Origin: Microbacteriaceae bacterium
Lineage (GTDB): Bacteria > Actinomycetota > Actinomycetes > Actinomycetales > Microbacteriaceae
Reading direction: 5' to 3'
NCBI GenBank assembly: GCA_019638805.1
Contig: JAHBTA010000003.1
Location: 62,001-126,000, forward strand
DNA length: 64,000 nucleotides
Position 1 is the first letter of the stretch. The number at the start of each line of letters is the position of its first letter. The notes under the pieces were generated by a model. That model ran no database searches. It was not told where the DNA came from and worked only from the letters and a program-made list of their open reading frames with translations. Below are positions 1 to 7,393 of the stretch, piece by piece. Made by a program: the position numbers and the translations under genes.

Positions 1-1
1 G

Positions 2-76
2 TCGACGGCGATCCCGTCGCGCGGCGTCAGCGCCGCCACGGCGAAGGAGCCGGTCGGCGCCGACGTGCCGTTCTGA
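2..76 (+). CDS. Possible 3' end of an upstream gene (partial)
   Basis: A frame open from the window edge encodes about 24 residues (ending in DVPF) and stops with TGA at 74-76. Its codon use is plausible for this genome. It is too short to identify, and the alternative is that positions 1-166 are intergenic. Confidence 0.25.
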   Translation, partial: STAIPSRGVSAATAKEPVGADVPF

Positions 77-166
77 CCGACCTCGCCCACTTCCCCGAAC
101 CAGCCGACGGCGGTCGCGCTCCCTTCACCCCGCGACCACCGTCGGCTCCTGACGATGGAGCCTTCC

Positions 167-781
167 GTGACCGACGACACCCTCATTCCCGCCTCCGATG
201 AGCCGGAGGAGCCCAACCCCGAGGAGGACCTCGAGGACAACGACTTCGACTACTCGGAGTGGCTCAACGCCTACCGCAACGACGACCCGACGAAGACGAT
301 GCAGCTCCCGAAGTCGATCTTCTGGCTGACGATGACGCCCGACGAGGCCGAGCGGACGTGGCTCGACCTGAACGCCTGGGTCAACTGGCTGCGCCTCGAG
401 TACTCGATCCCGGCGTCCGAGATCCCGCCCTACTGGCACGCCCACCCGCTGCTGCGGGACTGGCTCACCGCACTGTGGAAGCACCACGAGTACGCCTTCC
501 ATCCGGGCCAGGAGGCATCGTCGATGATCGGCTGGTTCAACGACTTCTGGGACGCCCGCAAGAAGCTCCAGGAAGCGGTCGCCCAGATCGGCACCCGGCT
601 GACCACCGATCGCCCCGACCGCATCTACCCGTGGCCCGGTGAGGACCCCGCGCCCGAAGTCCGCGACGTCCCGATCACCGACCGCCGGCGCCACTTCAAG
701 CAGTTCATCGCCGACGACATCGCCACCCGGCGGATCATCGCCGAGGTCGAGGACGAAGTCCGGAGGGATCTCGGGCTGTGA
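167..781 (+). CDS. DUF4913-like protein of an actinobacterial mobile element
   Basis: An acidic N-terminus of about 40 residues is followed by a compact Trp-rich domain with the run WVNWLR, then IPPYWHAH, LLRDWLTALW and WFNDFWDARKKL. This resembles the DUF4913 pattern (a W-x-x-W segment, a P-x-x-W-x-x-H segment and a C-terminal W/F-H/F segment). DUF4913 proteins are common in actinobacterial ICEs and plasmids, and their function is not known to me. I chose GTG 167 because GGAG at 157-160 is well spaced ahead of it; ATG 155 in the same frame overlaps that site. The gene overlaps the next one in a GTGA start/stop, so the two are co-translated. The family call comes from motif memory, not from a search. 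Confidence 0.55.
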   Translation: MTDDTLIPASDEPEEPNPEEDLEDNDFDYSEWLNAYRNDDPTKTMQLPKSIFWLTMTPDEAERTWLDLNAWVNWLRLEYSIPASEIPPYWHAHPLLRDWLTALWKHHEYAFHPGQEASSMIGWFNDFWDARKKLQEAVAQIGTRLTTDRPDRIYPWPGEDPAPEVRDVPITDRRRHFKQFIADDIATRRIIAEVEDEVRRDLGL

Positions 782-1671
782 GCGCCGAGGAGGACCGGGA
801 GCGGCTCCTCCAGCAGAAGCGCGACGCCGAGGCGAAACGGCGGGAGCGCCTCAAACGGCAGGAGAAGGCCGCCGTCAAGAACCGCGCCCGAGTGAAGGCG
901 TGGGCGGAGGCGAACCCGGAGCGGGTCAAGGCTCGTCGTGACGCATGGCTCGCCGAGAATCGGGAGCGGCAGCGCGAGCACGCCCGCAACTACTACCACC
1001 GGCACAAGGAGGAGCGGCAGAAGGCGGCCCGCGCGCAGAACGCTCGTCGGCGCGAAGACCCCGCGTATCGGAAGGCGGAGGCCGAGTACGCGGCAGGCCG
1101 GCGAGACGTGCTGAACGAACAGCAGAATCGCCGGCGTTCGACGCCCGAAGGGCGGGCCGCGCACAACGCCGAGCAGAACGCACGCCGCCGGGTCGACCGC
1201 CGGCTGCATAAGCTCGGCCTCCCACCGCGGCCGAAGCACCGCTGGACGATCGATGAGCGGCTGGAGATGGAGCGCGAGCTCGCAGCGGCCGACCGACGCC
1301 GCTGGAAGAAGGCTGACATCGCCGCGCTCCAAGACGAGCTGCGCGGCATCCGCGGCGAAACCTGGTGGCAATCCGAGGATCAGTGGCGTGCCGCGCTTGA
1401 GCGTCGGATCGAAGCCCAACTCGAGTACCCGGCGAAGCTCGCGAAGGCCGTCGAGAAGTTCCTCGGCACGCGCGAGGGTCGGCAGCTGCACGAGGACGTG
1501 CGCCTTGACGCCATCGCGCGCATCCTCCGCGGCGCCAAACCGTATCCAAGCCTCGATGCGGAGGCTCGACGACGGGCGCAGGAGGTCGTGCTGGATCGTG
1601 CTCGGCAGGTGTCGCGAATCGCGCCATCAGCGCGGCGGGAACCGCCGACCGAGGGGCGTGCGATCGCGTGA
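778..1671 (+). CDS. Highly charged Arg/Lys/Glu-rich repeat protein, unknown function
   Basis: This 297-residue protein starts at a GTG that overlaps the stop of the preceding gene. Residues 1-150 are almost entirely charged, with a degenerate repeat of the type NPERVKARRDAW / NRERQREHARNYY / EDPAYRKAEAEY, which predicts long helices or coiled coil. The C-terminal half (about 155-270) looks folded, with WTIDERLEMERELAAADRRRWKK and a later LEYPAKLAKAVEKFLGTREG segment. No catalytic motif is visible. Similar charged repeat proteins occur in actinobacterial phages and ICEs, so a nucleic-acid-binding or structural role is possible, but this is inference. No terminator is seen before the promoter region at 1705. 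Confidence 0.6.
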   Translation: MSAEEDRERLLQQKRDAEAKRRERLKRQEKAAVKNRARVKAWAEANPERVKARRDAWLAENRERQREHARNYYHRHKEERQKAARAQNARRREDPAYRKAEAEYAAGRRDVLNEQQNRRRSTPEGRAAHNAEQNARRRVDRRLHKLGLPPRPKHRWTIDERLEMERELAAADRRRWKKADIAALQDELRGIRGETWWQSEDQWRAALERRIEAQLEYPAKLAKAVEKFLGTREGRQLHEDVRLDAIARILRGAKPYPSLDAEARRRAQEVVLDRARQVSRIAPSARREPPTEGRAIA

Positions 1672-1704
1672 ATCGGTGATCGAATCGGGCGCGGAAACCT
1701 GTTC

Positions 1705-1776
1705 CTCCGACTAGTTGCTTCGTTTGTTGCACTTGGCTTACACTTACAACACTTAGATTCAGTTGCGGCAACAGGA
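1705..1776 (+). promoter_or_regulatory. Promoter/operator region ahead of the HTH-PIN-kinase operon
   Basis: This stretch is visibly AT-richer than its surroundings. GTTGC occurs in direct orientation at 1714, 1726 and 1762 (spacings 12 and 36), and the last copy forms the palindrome GTTGCGGCAAC at 1762-1772. A TAGATT at 1754-1759 fits a -10 box, with a weak TTGGCT at 1733-1738 (spacing 15). The palindrome sits just before the Shine-Dalgarno site of an HTH gene, so autorepression by that protein is a natural inference. The promoter hexamers are weak guesses. Confidence 0.4.
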
Positions 1777-1782
1777 GTGCGG

Positions 1783-2211
1783 GTGTACGGATCAGCAGAC
1801 GAAGCGATCGAGGTGCTTCGCGATGCCATCGAGGGCGGAGGCGACACTCTCGAAGTCACACTCAGGCTCCCAGCGCGCACCGCGGAGAAGATTCTGACGC
1901 TCCTCCAGGCCGAGGGCGTCTCCGGTGCCGTCGTCGTCCCGGTCAAGGACCTGTACAGCACGACGGAGGCCGCCGCAATGCTCGGTGTTTCGCGTCCCAC
2001 ACTGATGAAGCTGCTTGATTCCGGCGAGCTCGAGGCGGAGATGGTGGGCACGCACCACCGGATTCCGGCGGAGGAAATCGTCGCCTACCAGCGCGCGCGC
2101 CAGGTGAGCCGCGACCGCGCGGCCGAGGCGATGTCCGAGTTCACAAGTCGCGTGGGTGCCACCCAGCGAAGCAACGTGACGTTCCGACGTCGAGCGGAGG
2201 GAGGCCGTTGA
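1783..2211 (+). CDS. HTH (excisionase/MerR-like) antitoxin-type regulator paired with the PIN protein
   Basis: This is a 142-residue protein. Residues 1-50 have an EVTLRLP-ARTAEKILTLLQ segment. Residues 57-104 form an HTH_17-type DNA-binding domain (LYSTTEAAAMLGVSRPTLMKLLDSG, then VGTHHRIPAEEIVAYQ). A charged tail follows. This architecture is the one usually encoded immediately upstream of PIN-domain toxins in Actinobacteria. GTG 1783 is preferred because AGGAG at 1773-1777 is correctly spaced; GTG 1777 would overlap it. The stop overlaps the TTG start of the PIN-kinase gene, so the pair is translationally coupled. The inferred role is autorepressor and neutraliser of the PIN domain. A simple transcription factor for the whole operon is the alternative. 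Confidence 0.75.
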   Translation: MYGSADEAIEVLRDAIEGGGDTLEVTLRLPARTAEKILTLLQAEGVSGAVVVPVKDLYSTTEAAAMLGVSRPTLMKLLDSGELEAEMVGTHHRIPAEEIVAYQRARQVSRDRAAEAMSEFTSRVGATQRSNVTFRRRAEGGR

Positions 2212-4583
2212 GCACCACCGACTTGGACCCAACCGAGTTCGTGCAGAGCGGACGGCGACTGTTCATCGATACGAACATCTTCATGGACAATCGCTCGCGC
2301 TGGAGCGGCGGGCTCAAGCGGCTGTTCGAGCGGACCGCAGCAACGATCGTCGAGCAGAAGAACCCTATCGTCGTGCCTACGAAGGTCGTGCGGGAGCTGG
2401 AGAAGTACGCCGGCAAGCACTCATCGCGGGTGGCAGAGGAACAGGTGGAGGCCGTCCGCCGATCCCGCGTCGCCCTGACCTTCCTCGAAGACGCCGAGGC
2501 GAGAGGGCTCGTCCGCACGGATCTCGGCGACGACTCTGCTCGATATGCAGACGACAGCTTCCTCAAGGTCGTCGAATGGGCGGGTGGCCGGTACGAGATG
2601 TGCGTCATCACGGACGACATCACGCTCCAACTCCGCATCCGACTCCGCTCGGCGCAGCTCGCCCGGCGTCTCACCGCCGGCACGCTCACCAGCGACGGCC
2701 TCGTGGCGATCGATGATGACCAGGTGCTCTATGGACGAGGCGCTCGGAAGCTGGACGCCAAGCAACAGAAAGTCGATGACGGGACAGCGACCTTCGCAGA
2801 TCGGCAGGATGTCGAGGAGCTCACGGCACTGCTACCCGAGTTCCAGGCCACGTTTAGCCTCAAGCCCTGGACGAAGCAAGCGCCGCGCGCCGCAAGCACA
2901 TCCGGTGGACCTCCGCCTCGGCGGGCCTCTGCGCCGCAGCCCGAACATGCGTTCTCGGCGAACTCTCCGTTACGCGAACCCGATCAGTTGCTGCCCCAGA
3001 CTGCGCTGCCCGGCGAAGGCGACGAGGTTCAGGTCGATTCTGCCCGCAATCACAGCCGCGTCACCCTCGGCAAGCTCCTCGGAGAGGGCGGTGAAGGCCG
3101 GGTGTACGAAGTCCTGGGTCAGCCGAATCGCGTGATCAAGGTGCTCGACGCTGAGCATCGAACCGAACACCGGCAGGCGAAGATCAAGCTGCTGACGAGC
3201 CGCCCGCTGATCGCGAAGGGCATCGGGTTTCCCGTGGCGACCATCTCGAACACCGACGGCGCGTTCGTCGGCTACTCGATGCCACGGGCGTCCGGCAAGG
3301 AACTTCAGGCGACCGTCATGCGACCGGCCCGTTTCCGAGCGACCTACCCCGACTGGACGAAGGGCGATCTCGTCGACGTCTGCATCTCGTTCCTCGAGAA
3401 GGTCTCGTACCTGCATTCGCTGAACATTCTGCTCGGCGACATCAACCCCAAGAACCTCATGGTCAACGCGAACAAGGATGTCTGGATCATCGACGCCGAC
3501 TCCTGGCAACTCGAGGGCTACCCGTGCCCGGTCGGCACGCCGATGTTCACCGCTCCGACCATGAACGGTGAATATGCCGATCGACTCCGCACGCCCGAGG
3601 AGGAGCTCTTCGCGGTTGCGGTAATGCTCTTCATGATCTTGATCACCGGCCAGCACCCCTACAACCGGGCAGGCACGGACGGCGACATCACCCGGCTCAT
3701 CGAGGAGAAGATCTTCCCCTACCAACTCGGCGAGCGGAAGGGCGCCGATCAGCCCGAGGGCCAGTGGAAGTACATGTGGAGCCACCTGCACCCGAGAGTG
3801 AAGACGATGTTCTGGCACACCTTCCACGGCGACGGCGATCGGTACGACAAGCGACCGACCGCAGACGACTGGCTCCGGATCTTCCAGGAGTACAAGCGGT
3901 ACCTCACGAGCCCGGAGAACTTTGATCCGCAGTCGGACGATGTGTACCCGACCAGGCTTAAGGCGATGGCACCGGATACACCGATCTACGCCTGCGCCCA
4001 ATGCGGCGCCTCGATGATCGGTCGCTGGCAGAAAGACAAGGGGACGTACTGGACCCCGAAGCTCTGCGACGACTGCCGGCAGAATCAGTCCAAGTGCAGC
4101 GAATGCGGCAAGCACAAGCCCGCCGAATCCCTCAAGGATGGCCGGTGCTGGGAGTGCAACCGAAAGCTCAACTACGCAGCGTGCTCGAACTGCGGCAAGG
4201 AAACGCCGAAGAAATACCTCATCGACGGACGCTGCTCGAACTGCCAACTCGTCGCCTGCAAGGACTGCGGCACCCTGACCGCCAAGACGGCGCTCACCTA
4301 CGGGCGCTGCGCCGACTGCGTCAAGAAGGCCGCCGAGCTCGACCCGACCAGGCTCTGCATCGACTGCCGGCAGCCCTTCATCACTCGGGACCATGTCGGG
4401 TGGTTCCAGAGCAAGTACCTCGACGTGCCGCGCTCGCACACCGCCATCAAACAGTCGTGCCCGCCGCGGCCAGCGACGGCGCAGGCCACTGCACGACCGC
4501 CCCGCGCAGCGACACCGGCTTCGACGACTCCGGTCGCCGAGAAGAGCCTCTGGACCCGCCTAGCGGACTGGTTCAAGTCCTGA
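2208..4583 (+). CDS. PIN nuclease-Ser/Thr kinase-zinc ribbon fusion (TerY-P type kinase)
   Basis: The protein has 791 residues and starts at TTG 2208 behind a strong GGAGGGAGG site (2196-2204). Residues 15-170 are a PIN domain: FIDTN with D21, E63/E65 after a conserved VV-x-R segment, D115/D116, and VITDD with D136/D137. Residues 220-280 are a Pro-rich linker. Residues 285-565 are a protein kinase: glycine loop LGEGGEGRVY (291-300), K311 in VIKVL, catalytic D411 and N416 in GDINPKNL, and metal-binding D429 in IIDAD in place of DFG. This divergent form is typical of kinases in TerY-P triads. Residues 590-720 carry five CxxC units (CAQC...CDDC, CSEC...CWEC, CSNC...CSNC, CKDC...CADC, CIDC), consistent with tandem zinc ribbons. 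The tail is Pro/Ala-rich. It is the second gene of the HTH-PIN/kinase-vWA-PP2C operon. A PIN domain fused to a TerY-P kinase is unusual. All key residues are present, so both activities could be intact. Confidence 0.85.
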   Translation: MSTTDLDPTEFVQSGRRLFIDTNIFMDNRSRWSGGLKRLFERTAATIVEQKNPIVVPTKVVRELEKYAGKHSSRVAEEQVEAVRRSRVALTFLEDAEARGLVRTDLGDDSARYADDSFLKVVEWAGGRYEMCVITDDITLQLRIRLRSAQLARRLTAGTLTSDGLVAIDDDQVLYGRGARKLDAKQQKVDDGTATFADRQDVEELTALLPEFQATFSLKPWTKQAPRAASTSGGPPPRRASAPQPEHAFSANSPLREPDQLLPQTALPGEGDEVQVDSARNHSRVTLGKLLGEGGEGRVYEVLGQPNRVIKVLDAEHRTEHRQAKIKLLTSRPLIAKGIGFPVATISNTDGAFVGYSMPRASGKELQATVMRPARFRATYPDWTKGDLVDVCISFLEKVSYLHSLNILLGDINPKNLMVNANKDVWIIDADSWQLEGYPCPVGTPMFTAPTMNGEYADRLRTPEEELFAVAVMLFMILITGQHPYNRAGTDGDITRLIEEKIFPYQLGERKGADQPEGQWKYMWSHLHPRVKTMFWHTFHGDGDRYDKRPTADDWLRIFQEYKRYLTSPENFDPQSDDVYPTRLKAMAPDTPIYACAQCGASMIGRWQKDKGTYWTPKLCDDCRQNQSKCSECGKHKPAESLKDGRCWECNRKLNYAACSNCGKETPKKYLIDGRCSNCQLVACKDCGTLTAKTALTYGRCADCVKKAAELDPTRLCIDCRQPFITRDHVGWFQSKYLDVPRSHTAIKQSCPPRPATAQATARPPRAATPASTTPVAEKSLWTRLADWFKS

Positions 4584-4620
4584 CCTCCCACCACGTTTTC
4601 CACCCGAAAGGACCATCAAC

Positions 4621-5301
4621 ATGGCACTCAAGATCGGCGCCGACGACCTCGTCGAGAACCCGACCCCGCGCGTCCCTGTGTCGCTCTGCATCGACACGAG
4701 CGGGTCGATGCTGGGCGACAAGATCCGTGAACTCATCGACGGCGTAAACCTCTTCTACGACGCGGTCGACGAAGACGATGACGCTCACGACGCCGCCGAG
4801 GTCAGCATCGTCGAGTTCAACTCCGAGGCGACACTGATCCAGGACTACGCGAGCATTGAACGCCTGGAGCGAATCGAGGCAATAGACCCGTCCGGGCTGA
4901 CGTTCCTCGGCGAAGGCGTCAATCTCGCGCTCGACACGCTCGAGAAGCGCAAGTCTGTTTACTCCGGCAGCGGAGTCCTCTACTACCAGCCTTGGCTGGT
5001 GCTCATGACTGACGGCCAACCGAACGGCAGCCCTGCCGAGTTGGAGCGAGCCATCCAGCGCGTCACGGAGCTGGTCGCCGCCAAGAAGTTGACCGTCTTC
5101 CCGATCGGCATCGGCGGCGATGCCGACATGGCGGTCCTCGCTCGGTTCAGTCCGAACCGCCCCCCTCTGCGACTCCAAGGGCTCAAGTTCAAGGAGTTCT
5201 TCGAGTGGCTCTCCAAGTCGGTCTCTCGTGTATCCCGGTCGACACCGGGCGACACCGTGAAGCTCGACCTGGAAGGGCTCGCTGGCTGGGCGGAGCTCTA
5301 G
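4621..5301 (+). CDS. TerY-like von Willebrand A domain protein
   Basis: This 226-residue protein is a single vWA domain. It has a complete metal-ion-dependent adhesion site: DTSGSM at 25-30, T94 in LTFLGEG, and D131 in MTDGQPN. No signal peptide or membrane segment is seen, so it is cytoplasmic. GAAAGGA at 4607-4613 precedes the ATG. The gene lies 37 bp after the kinase and touches the TTG start of the phosphatase gene. In TerY-P triads, vWA + kinase + PP2C proteins act together, and the vWA protein is thought to be a scaffold or phospho-switch target. No TerD/TerC genes are present, so a tellurite label would be misleading. Confidence 0.85.
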   Translation: MALKIGADDLVENPTPRVPVSLCIDTSGSMLGDKIRELIDGVNLFYDAVDEDDDAHDAAEVSIVEFNSEATLIQDYASIERLERIEAIDPSGLTFLGEGVNLALDTLEKRKSVYSGSGVLYYQPWLVLMTDGQPNGSPAELERAIQRVTELVAAKKLTVFPIGIGGDADMAVLARFSPNRPPLRLQGLKFKEFFEWLSKSVSRVSRSTPGDTVKLDLEGLAGWAEL

Positions 5302-6051
5302 TTGGCATTCATCGAGTTCCACTACCAGGTGCGCGGGCGAGGGCACGCTGCCGAAGGAACCCATGTCCAAGACCGGACTGCGTACAAGCATCACCGAGGC
5401 GTCCAGGTGCTCTGCCTCGCGGACGGGGCCGGCTCGGCGTCCCACGCCGAATACGGTGCCCAGACAGTTGTGGACGCCGGGTGCGCGCTGCTCGTCGATC
5501 GTTTCGAGGAGTTCTCGACCGGGGAAGACGCAGCAGATGCACGCGAAATCATCACCAGGACCCTGGTGTCCGCGCTTGAGGACACAGCACAGCGCGTCGG
5601 GTGTGAAGTACTGGATCTCGCGTCGACCTTCCTCGCTGTCGCAGCATCAGCCGACCGATTCGTCGTTGCCCACATCGGCGACGGCGTAATCGGATACGTC
5701 AAGAACGGCGAGATGAAAGTCGCCTCAGCGCCGGACAACGCCGAGTTCGCCAACGAGACAACCTTCGTCACCTCGAGCGCCGCCGCGTCATCCCTGCGAC
5801 TGTTCCGCGGCTCGCTAGAAGCGGTGTCCGGGTTCATCCTGATGAGCGACGGAGCGAGCGCGAGTCTGTTCGATCAACGAGCCCGGACGCTGGCGCCAGC
5901 CTGCGCCAAGCTGATCTCCATCGTGGCGAGCGCCCCGGCACGCCAGTCGAAGAATCCCGAGTATAAGAAGCGCGTCAAGCGGGTGATCGACACGCAAGTG
6001 CGCCCGGCGACGAAAGACGATTGCGCGATCGGGATTCTGGCGAGCCGCTGA
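5302..6051 (+). CDS. PP2C-family protein phosphatase of the TerY-P triad
   Basis: This is a 249-residue PP2C-like phosphatase. The acidic metal-binding positions are visible: D24 in VQDR, D41 in LADGAGS, D127 in HIGDG, D183 in LMSDGA and D239/D240 in KDDCAI. It starts with TTG directly after the stop of the vWA gene, with GGCGGAG just upstream. It presumably removes phosphates placed by the adjacent kinase on itself, the vWA protein or another target. It is the last gene of the plus-strand operon and is convergent with the NERD gene 29 bp away. Confidence 0.85.
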   Translation: MAFIEFHYQVRGRGHAAEGTHVQDRTAYKHHRGVQVLCLADGAGSASHAEYGAQTVVDAGCALLVDRFEEFSTGEDAADAREIITRTLVSALEDTAQRVGCEVLDLASTFLAVAASADRFVVAHIGDGVIGYVKNGEMKVASAPDNAEFANETTFVTSSAAASSLRLFRGSLEAVSGFILMSDGASASLFDQRARTLAPACAKLISIVASAPARQSKNPEYKKRVKRVIDTQVRPATKDDCAIGILASR

Positions 6052-6080
6052 GATTGTCCGGAGGCCGCGAGTGCCGATGT

Positions 6081-6902
6081 CTACGCGGGCGGGAACTTCG
6101 CCGCGATCTGCCGGGCGAGAACTTCGACATCGACCGTCGGCGACTCCTGGCGGAGCATGACCTTGGCGAGGCGCTTCGGCCAGACCACGGCGACGCCCCT
6201 GACCATGAAGTCGCCGCCGATGAGCGGCCAGTCCGCGTCGACGAAGGCGAGCGCTCCGCGAACGGCAGTCGCTTCGCCGACTGCCGCCTTCACCTGCTCG
6301 ACCTGCCAGAGGACCCCCTCGACGAGTTGGTCCTTCTTCCGGCCGCCGACGGTGAGGCGAGCGGTCCCGCCGAAGCCGAGGAAACCCCCTTCTGTGATGA
6401 CGTCGGGCCGCTTGTTCAAGTAGCGTTTCGCGTCGATCACCCACACGCCCCAAGGAGTGATCGCGATGTGGTCGATGTTGGCCCGAGTGCCGGGGATGCG
6501 CCGGTCGTGGAGCGTGACGACTCCGACCTCGGCGAGGCGGTCGAGCCAACCCGCGACTCGCTCTTCTCCCGCGGCGCCTTGCGCCCAGACTTGGGTACTG
6601 CGGCGTGGACTGTCATCGACGGCGAGGAACGTGGCGACCCTACCGAGGAATCCGGTGCCGAAGACCGACTGGACGTTCGCCTTCTGCTCGGCCACCCGCG
6701 CATCGTCCTTGGCCCTGCGACGTTCGTACTCGCGCTGAGCGGAGCCGCCGGCGACGCCGCGATCCACTCCGGCATCGCAGTCGAGGTGACGCACACTGCG
6801 CGAAGCCGTGTTGTAGATCGCTCTTGCGCCCTGCGGGATCTCCTCGCCGCACAGCGCGCACTTGCCCGCGTAGCGGAGATTCATCTCCTTGTCGCCGTCC
6901 AC
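6081..6902 (-). CDS. NERD-domain nuclease-like protein with an N-terminal zinc-binding motif
   Basis: This 273-residue protein starts with a short metal-binding unit (C15, C18, H39, C42), then a helical charged linker. Residues 108-230 form a NERD domain with the REase-like signature: GEER (112-115), D144 in ANIDHIAI, and D157-x-K159 in VIDAKRY. NERD is a nuclease-related domain of the PD-(D/E)xK fold. The GTG start at 6902 has a G-rich ribosome-binding stretch; ATG 6884 is possible but has no spacing from its AAGGAG. It converges on the PP2C gene. It may be the DNA-directed effector of the TerY-P locus or an independent gene. Confidence 0.75.
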   Translation of the reverse strand: MDGDKEMNLRYAGKCALCGEEIPQGARAIYNTASRSVRHLDCDAGVDRGVAGGSAQREYERRRAKDDARVAEQKANVQSVFGTGFLGRVATFLAVDDSPRRSTQVWAQGAAGEERVAGWLDRLAEVGVVTLHDRRIPGTRANIDHIAITPWGVWVIDAKRYLNKRPDVITEGGFLGFGGTARLTVGGRKKDQLVEGVLWQVEQVKAAVGEATAVRGALAFVDADWPLIGGDFMVRGVAVVWPKRLAKVMLRQESPTVDVEVLARQIAAKFPPA

Positions 6903-6971
6903 GGGTCACCCCCTCGTCTCCAGTCTGTCCGACCCGGCGTGCTCCGGGGAGCAGCGCGGCACCTCTCCGGT

Positions 6972-7261
6972 ATGGCGAGCAGGTCGACCGCGGTGGTCAG
7001 CGGCACGGAGCACGACTCACCGCGCGCGCCCGCGCACCTCGTCGTGATCGACGGCGTCGTGGTCGGTCTGCGTCCCCTGTTCGTCACCAAGGAGGTGGCC
7101 GCGCAGGTGCTCGGCTGCAGCCAGAGCCTTATCAACGCTTACATCCGGCTGCGGATGCTGCCGGTCCGCTTCCACGGGACGAAGCCGGTGATCGCCCCAT
7201 CAAGGAACTCGAGAAGTTCGCGGCCATGCTGCCCACAGAGCCGCGAGCCCTCAGGCTCTGA
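6972..7261 (+). pseudogene. Small HTH (excisionase-like) gene broken by a 1-base frameshift
   Basis: From ATG 6972 the frame encodes an HTH segment (LFVTKEVAAQVLGCSQSLINAYIRLRMLPV) ending at KPVI. The natural continuation, PIKELEKFAAML, is in another frame. One extra C in the CCCC run at 7195-7198 would join them into a protein of about 97 residues ending at TGA 7259-7261. It could be a true mutation, a sequencing error or, less likely, programmed frameshifting. The fold is like the excisionase/MerR DNA-binding domains seen twice more in this element. Confidence 0.55.
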
Positions 7262-7264
7262 GCA

Positions 7265-7393
7265 ACGGCCGACGTGGAGGCGCGCCCTGTGAACGCATAT
7301 TCTCCGTCGAGGCACGCAAGTAGGCTGGTGCGACTCGGGACGTCGACGCCCCTGAGGCCGTAGGCGGGCGGCGATTCCCCGCACTTGGGCGGG
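7265..7393 (+). promoter_or_regulatory. Probable promoter region of the ABC-3C operon
   Basis: Between the broken HTH gene and the ABC-3C operon there is a TAGGCT at 7321-7326 that fits an actinobacterial -10 box, with a weak TATTCT about 17 bp upstream. No operator repeat is obvious. Confidence 0.35.

Noticed and set aside
2970..4439. Long open frame antisense to the PIN-kinase gene
   Set aside because: It is a high-GC shadow of the plus-strand gene with Arg/Val/Leu-biased residues and no motif; the plus-strand frame has kinase and zinc motifs in order.
4621..6051. Labelling the vWA/PP2C pair as tellurite resistance
   Set aside because: No TerD, TerC or TerB-like gene is present; the TerY-P triad name refers only to the phosphorylation module.
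6972..7261. Programmed ribosomal frameshifting in the small HTH gene
   Set aside because: There is only a CCCC run, with no slippery heptamer or clear downstream structure; decay or sequencing error is simpler.
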